Shown here in pieces: positions 4,339 to 6,538 of a stretch of DNA of 6,538 bases. Made by a program: the position numbers and the translations under genes. The stretch's first letter is position 1, and every line of letters starts with the position of its first letter. This stretch comes from Candidatus Curtissbacteria bacterium RIFCSPLOWO2_01_FULL_37_9 (GTDB taxonomy: Bacteria; Patescibacteriota; Microgenomatia; Curtissbacterales; GWA2-41-24), in assembly GCA_001776425.1 (NCBI GenBank), contig MFBN01000017.1, positions 1 through 6,538 on the forward strand, given 5' to 3'. The notes under the pieces were generated by a model. That model was not told the DNA's origin. It saw only the letters and a list, made by a program, of their open reading frames with translations, and did no database searches.

Positions 4339-4381
4339 TGCCGAGGACAGGACTCGAATCCTTCGATAAACTCAGGACAAG
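4339..4381 (-). pseudogene. tRNA-Leu 3' remnant fused to a REP half-element
   Basis: On the minus strand, a REP-like arm (CTTGTCCTGAGTTTATCGAA at 4362-4381, then GGA) runs into TTCGAGTCCTGTCCTCGGCA (4339-4358). The latter reads as a T-loop, T-stem 3' strand, acceptor 3' strand CCTCGGC and discriminator A. The 5' half of the T arm is missing. CCTCGGC pairs perfectly with GCCGAGG at 4561-4567, the 5' fragment lying beyond tRNA-Leu(GAG). Confidence 0.7.
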
Positions 4382-4392
4382 CCTGCACTCTG

Positions 4393-4474
4393 TGGGCCGA
4401 AGAGGACTCGAACCTCCAACCCTTGCGGGATACGCACCTCAAGCGTACGCGTATACCAATTCCGCCACCGGCCC
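4393..4474 (-). tRNA. tRNA-Leu(GAG)
   Basis: An 82-nt type II tRNA on the minus strand. The acceptor GGGCCGG pairs with TCGGCCC (one G-T), the D stem is GCG/CGC, the anticodon arm is TACGC-TTGAGGT-GCGTA with anticodon GAG, the long variable arm is CCC-GCAA-GGG, the T arm is GGAGG-TTCGAGT-CCTCT, and the discriminator is A. No CCA is encoded. The D-loop, variable arm and T arm are identical to tRNA-Leu(CAG) at 4633, so the pair probably arose by duplication. Confidence 0.97.
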
Positions 4475-4485
4475 AATCATGCGTG

Positions 4486-4567
4486 CTTGTCCCGCACAAT
4501 GTTTGCATTTGTGCGGGGTCTACCACTTCTTGACGAAGTCAAGAACGAGATTTTTCACCACCTCGGC
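4486..4567 (-). repeat. Composite element 1: tRNA-Leu 5' fragment with two hairpins
   Basis: Minus-strand order: GCCGAGGTGGTGAAA (4567-4553), which is an acceptor strand, position 8-9 TG and 5' D strand of a Leu-type tRNA; then AATCTCG. Hairpin A is TTCTTGAC-TTC-GTCAAGAA (4527-4545, perfect 8 bp). GTGGTAGAC (4518-4526) is a tRNA-Leu D-loop sequence. Hairpin B (4491-4517) has arms CCCGCACA/TGTGCGGG, an inner ATG/CAT and one bulged A. The tail is ACAAG. The next feature is intact tRNA-Leu(GAG), 11 bp further on. Confidence 0.8.
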
Positions 4568-4570
4568 GCG

Positions 4571-4627
4571 CTTGCCCCGTATATTACGAAGTAATTGTAC
4601 GGGGTATACCAATTCCGCCACCGGCCC
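4571..4627 (-). repeat. Composite element 2: tRNA-Leu(GAG) 5' copy plus hairpin B
   Basis: The first 24 nt (4604-4627) are identical to the first 24 nt of tRNA-Leu(GAG), from acceptor to the end of the D-loop (GGTATAC). Instead of the anticodon stem, hairpin B follows at once (4575-4604): arms CCCCGTA/TACGGGG, an internal loop, ATTAC-TTC-GTAAT, then the tail CAAG. Hairpin A is absent from this copy. It lies between tRNA-Leu(CAG) and element 1. Confidence 0.8.
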
Positions 4628-4632
4628 GTTTG

Positions 4633-4714
4633 TGCAGGTGAGAGGACTCGAACCTCCAACCCTTGCGGGACACGATTCTGAATCGTGCGCGTATACCAAT
4701 TCCGCCACACCTGC
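4633..4714 (-). tRNA. tRNA-Leu(CAG)
   Basis: An 82-nt type II tRNA on the minus strand. The acceptor GCAGGTG pairs with CACCTGC, the D stem is GCG/CGC, the anticodon arm is CACGA-TTCAGAA-TCGTG with anticodon CAG, the variable arm is CCC-GCAA-GGG, the T arm is GGAGG-TTCGAGT-CCTCT, and the discriminator is A. CCA is not encoded. It is the first complete tRNA of the cluster in transcription order; a partial tRNA copy begins 5 bp after its 3' end. Confidence 0.97.
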
Positions 4715-4717
4715 CTG

Positions 4718-4783
4718 CTTGCCCCGTATATTACTAAGTAATTGTACGGGGTCTACCACTTTTTGGCGAAGCCAAAAACGAAA
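4718..4783 (-). repeat. Composite element 3: hairpin A, D-loop linker, hairpin B
   Basis: Minus-strand order: a short leader, TTTCG; hairpin A TTTTTGGC-TTC-GCCAAAAA (4760-4778, perfect 8 bp); linker GTGGTAGAC (4751-4759); hairpin B (4722-4751, arms CCCCGTA/TACGGGG, inner ATTAC-TTA-GTAAT); tail CAAG. It ends 3 bp before tRNA-Leu(CAG). No acceptor strand is recognisable upstream (GGAAGG only). Relative to element 1, arm changes in both hairpins are compensated. Confidence 0.8.
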
Positions 4784-4857
4784 CCTTCCAGCACCAGGAC
4801 AAGTTTATCCTGATCCGGCTTTGCCGGAGAAGGGCGACTTCGACGCATCGTAAATTT
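4784..4857. other. Repeat-rich spacer with REP remnant and small hairpin
   Basis: It contains AGGACAAGTTTATCCT (4797-4812, 4-bp arms, related to the REP arm), a perfect 5-bp hairpin CCGGC-TTT-GCCGG (4815-4827) and GCGACTTCGACGC. No gene is supported; ORFs through here are tRNA and repeat shadows. The promoter of the tRNA-Leu cluster must lie in or near this stretch, but I cannot identify it. Confidence 0.45.
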
Positions 4858-4876
4858 TAGCATAGAATGCTACAAT
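4858..4876 (+). promoter_or_regulatory. -10 box and inverted repeat before the glycoside hydrolase gene
   Basis: TACAAT (4871-4876) ends 6 nt before the ATG, which would make the mRNA leaderless; no Shine-Dalgarno sequence is present. The inverted repeat TAGCAT-AGA-ATGCTA (4858-4872) overlaps the -10 box and could be an operator. The -35 region (TCGTAA, 4848-4853) matches only 3 of 6. Confidence 0.45.
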
Positions 4877-4882
4877 TTCTCC

Positions 4883-5983
4883 ATGCTTACACGTATACTT
4901 TTGCTTGTTTTTTTAATTATTGTCATCTATATAGCTTATGCTTTTGCAAACCCAATTCCTAAAAGAAATGTAGATCCGGCATTTGAGCCAATGTATGGCT
5001 TTTCTTTTAGTTTTGAACAGGCAAGATGGTATGGTCTTAATCCCAGAGAGTCCTTTATTCAGTTACTTGAGGAGGTCGATTTTAAATGGATCAGACTTCC
5101 TTTTTTCTGGGATCAAATGACAACAGATGGAGAATTTAATAACAATTTTGATGATCTTAGATTCGCTATAGAAGAGGCACAAAAAAGAAATATCGATGTT
5201 ATTGTTGCTCTAGGCGCCAAGACTCCATACTATCCTGAATATCACTGGCCAAAAGAAATAGAAAAACAGGTTAAATTTGGCCGGAGGATAACCATTGATC
5301 ATCCGGTTGCCAAAGATATTCTTTATATTGACAGGAGAGTTGTTAAAGAGCTTTCCGTTTATGACAATATTATTTACTGGCAAGTGGAAAACGAGCCTTT
5401 AATTGGCAATGTTAACAAATGGAAAATTGATTTCGCGTTAATTAAAGCTGAGGTTGAAGTTGTCCGAAGTACTGATTCTAAAAAAAGGCCAATTATCTTA
5501 AATCACGCCGCAACCGGTTTTTATGATAGAAGCTGGCAAAAACTTTTGCCGATTTTAAGAGCTGGAGATGTTTTTGCTGTTAATGCTTTTTTTAAGACTA
5601 AGGGAATAGATCTAATTACTGCCAGTATATTAGGGCAAGAGATTCATTTTCCATGGCCGGATTATCTTGTCTGGCCTGTTCAGTCATGGTTTTTACTATC
5701 CCCTAATTTTGAATCGATTAAAAATCAGGTTGAAAAAAACGGTGCTAAATTCTGGATTATGGAAATGCAGTCCGAGCCTTATATAAATAATCTTAAGGCA
5801 GCTAACAATTCCAGTTTTTTCTTAAACCCAAAGGATATTATAACGGAAGACCATTTTTTAAAATCATACAAGGTTGAATCTATTGGATTCTGGGGTGTCC
5901 ACTTTTGGCAGTTTAGGGAAAAGCATGGAGATTCAACCTGGATTGATACCGCAAAGTCAATTATTAATAACTCCAAAAATTAA
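4883..5983 (+). CDS. Membrane-anchored glycoside hydrolase, clan GH-A (GH5-like)
   Basis: The 366-residue protein begins with an uncleaved-looking signal anchor (residues 4-21, RILLLVFLIIVIYIAYAF); the rest would lie outside the membrane. The body follows a TIM-barrel glycosidase: GFSFSFEQARWYGL (39-52), FKWIRLPFFWDQM (67-79), IDVIVALGAKTP (104-115), then IIYWQVENEPL (163-173) at strand 4. There Asn170-Glu171-Pro172 gives the likely acid/base Glu171. AKFWIMEMQSEPY (288-300) at strand 7 gives the likely nucleophile Glu294. GFWGVHFWQFRE (335-346) is the eighth strand with aromatic residues. Substrate is unknown, probably a beta-linked glycan. The ATG at 4883 is preceded by a -10 box 6 nt away. 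The stop overlaps the opposing gene's stop in TTAA. Confidence 0.87.
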   Translation: MLTRILLLVFLIIVIYIAYAFANPIPKRNVDPAFEPMYGFSFSFEQARWYGLNPRESFIQLLEEVDFKWIRLPFFWDQMTTDGEFNNNFDDLRFAIEEAQKRNIDVIVALGAKTPYYPEYHWPKEIEKQVKFGRRITIDHPVAKDILYIDRRVVKELSVYDNIIYWQVENEPLIGNVNKWKIDFALIKAEVEVVRSTDSKKRPIILNHAATGFYDRSWQKLLPILRAGDVFAVNAFFKTKGIDLITASILGQEIHFPWPDYLVWPVQSWFLLSPNFESIKNQVEKNGAKFWIMEMQSEPYINNLKAANNSSFFLNPKDIITEDHFLKSYKVESIGFWGVHFWQFREKHGDSTWIDTAKSIINNSKN

Positions 5984-6538
5984 TAGCTAAAAAGCTTCCA
6001 GGATACGGAAAGCCTGATATCCGCTATTTTATTTTCGGAATTAATACCAAATGCTACTAAATGTTCTTTTGGTATTGATATTCCAATATATTTTTGCGAA
6101 AGTTCAGGATTTTTTGCTTTTAAATTCTTAATAATATCCGAATCCTGATTGAAATTCAGAGGCAATCCTTCGTTAATATAAGTTAATTGGGATATAGCTT
6201 CTGATTGTGTTTGTGGCCCGCAGCATTCGGATGCCTGGAGTATTACCGATATTGTCGGAGATGTCATATAAGAGATTAATCCTTCATAATTTTGGGCGTT
6301 GATGTTTGTTTTGATGGCATTTTGAGTGATTCCCAAATTTAAAAGCTGTGGACTTGGATTTATTGAAGGTTGGGGTGAGGTATTTTCGTCATCTAATGAG
6401 GAAGTATTTGTTGGTACGGACGTATTAACCTGATTCCCTACCTGCTTAATTAATTTTTGATTTTGGTAAATTAAATATCCTGCACCGGCAACTGCAGCTG
6501 TTAACAACATTATTATTGCGATTTGTACGTATTTGTTC
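5980..6538 (-). CDS. Membrane-anchored hypothetical protein, N-terminus outside window
   Basis: The frame stays open to the window edge (NKYVQIAII upstream of the Met at 6510), so the start is probably beyond 6538. The visible part starts with a membrane helix (YVQIAIIMLLTAAVAGAG, then YLIYQNQ) and continues with a Ser/Thr/Asn/Pro-rich linker (NTSVPTNTSSLDDENTSPQP). It ends in a folded domain of about 120 residues (LLNLGITQNAIKTNINAQNY...SPTISVILQASECCGP...SVSWKLFSY). The repeated ITQNAIKTNINAQNYEGLIS start and the final strand suggest a small alpha+beta domain, perhaps NTF2-like; this is a guess. A CC pair (SECCGP) may bind metal or form disulphides. It faces the glycoside hydrolase and shares its stop. 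Confidence 0.8.
   Translation of the reverse strand, partial: NKYVQIAIIMLLTAAVAGAGYLIYQNQKLIKQVGNQVNTSVPTNTSSLDDENTSPQPSINPSPQLLNLGITQNAIKTNINAQNYEGLISYMTSPTISVILQASECCGPQTQSEAISQLTYINEGLPLNFNQDSDIIKNLKAKNPELSQKYIGISIPKEHLVAFGINSENKIADIRLSVSWKLFSY

Noticed and set aside
4332..4526. N-terminal extension of the Nudix protein to 211 residues
   Set aside because: The extra 65 residues are tRNA-Leu(GAG) and repeat sequence; MSVDKL at 4331 is the sensible start.
4520..4759. 79-residue minus-strand ORF (AGVAELVYAHDSES... type)
   Set aside because: It is a translation of tRNA-Leu(CAG) and the composite elements, not a protein gene.
3721..4783. CRISPR array
   Set aside because: The repeats are few, differ in structure and have no regular spacing or unique spacers; they are tRNA and hairpin repeats.
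4290..4853. 187-residue plus-strand ORF across the tRNA-Leu cluster
   Set aside because: It is the antisense of two tRNAs, tRNA fragments and hairpins; its repeated VRGLEPPTLAG segments are tRNA T-arm and variable-arm shadows.

Overview
The window looks like a piece of a small, AT-rich bacterial genome. My best guess is a Candidate Phyla Radiation (Patescibacteria) member, possibly Microgenomates-like. This is inference from small clustered toxin-antitoxin genes, short or absent leaders in front of several genes, tRNAs without encoded CCA, many short dispersed palindromic repeats and short lineage-specific proteins. No taxonomic marker gene is present. Every intact gene whose stop is visible ends in TAA or TAG, yet the long frames contain no in-frame TGA, so TGA looks like a rarely used stop rather than a sense codon.

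Layout. 1-452 (+): the end of a HicB antitoxin gene overlapping a complete HicA toxin gene. 482-712 (-): a small coiled-coil protein behind a strong, nearly leaderless promoter. 713-936: a repeat-rich intergenic stretch. 937-1422 (-): a two-gene DUF4258/DUF2283 unit of toxin-antitoxin type. 1520-2068 (-): a 182-residue protein of unknown function with a second strong near-leaderless promoter. 2125-2197 (-): tRNA-Phe(GAA). 2272-2541 (-): a GIY-YIG nuclease-like gene broken by an in-frame TGA. 2539-2645 and 3721-3827: a 107-bp direct repeat, 105/107 identical. Between the two copies lie a gene broken by two +1 frameshifts (2642-3183, +) and a small membrane protein (3180-3602, -). 3827-3900 (-): tRNA-Val(UAC). 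3891-4331 (-): a Nudix hydrolase whose stop codon lies inside tRNA-Val. 4339-4783 (-): a tRNA-Leu(GAG)/tRNA-Leu(CAG) cluster full of partial tRNA copies and hairpins. 4883-5983 (+): a membrane-anchored clan GH-A-like glycoside hydrolase. 5980-6538 (-): a membrane-anchored protein cut by the window edge.

The most interesting signal is a recurring composite repeat made of tRNA 5' ends and hairpins. In the Leu cluster, fragments of tRNA-Leu 5' arms carry a hairpin inserted in the D-loop and stop at the end of the D-loop, where a second hairpin starts. The 107-bp repeat has the same plan with a tRNA-Phe-like 5' arm: acceptor and D-stem strand, a 20-bp perfect palindrome in the D-loop, then the rest of the D-loop and truncation. 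The hairpins of separate copies differ by paired, compensating changes, so the fold appears to be maintained. I know of no named family for this arrangement, but I could not search for one.

The genes do not form one pathway. The left third is a defence/stress-type cluster of small toxin-antitoxin-like genes. The middle is a tRNA-associated, repeat-bounded segment with decaying genes. The right end is a surface glycoside hydrolase facing an anchored unknown protein.
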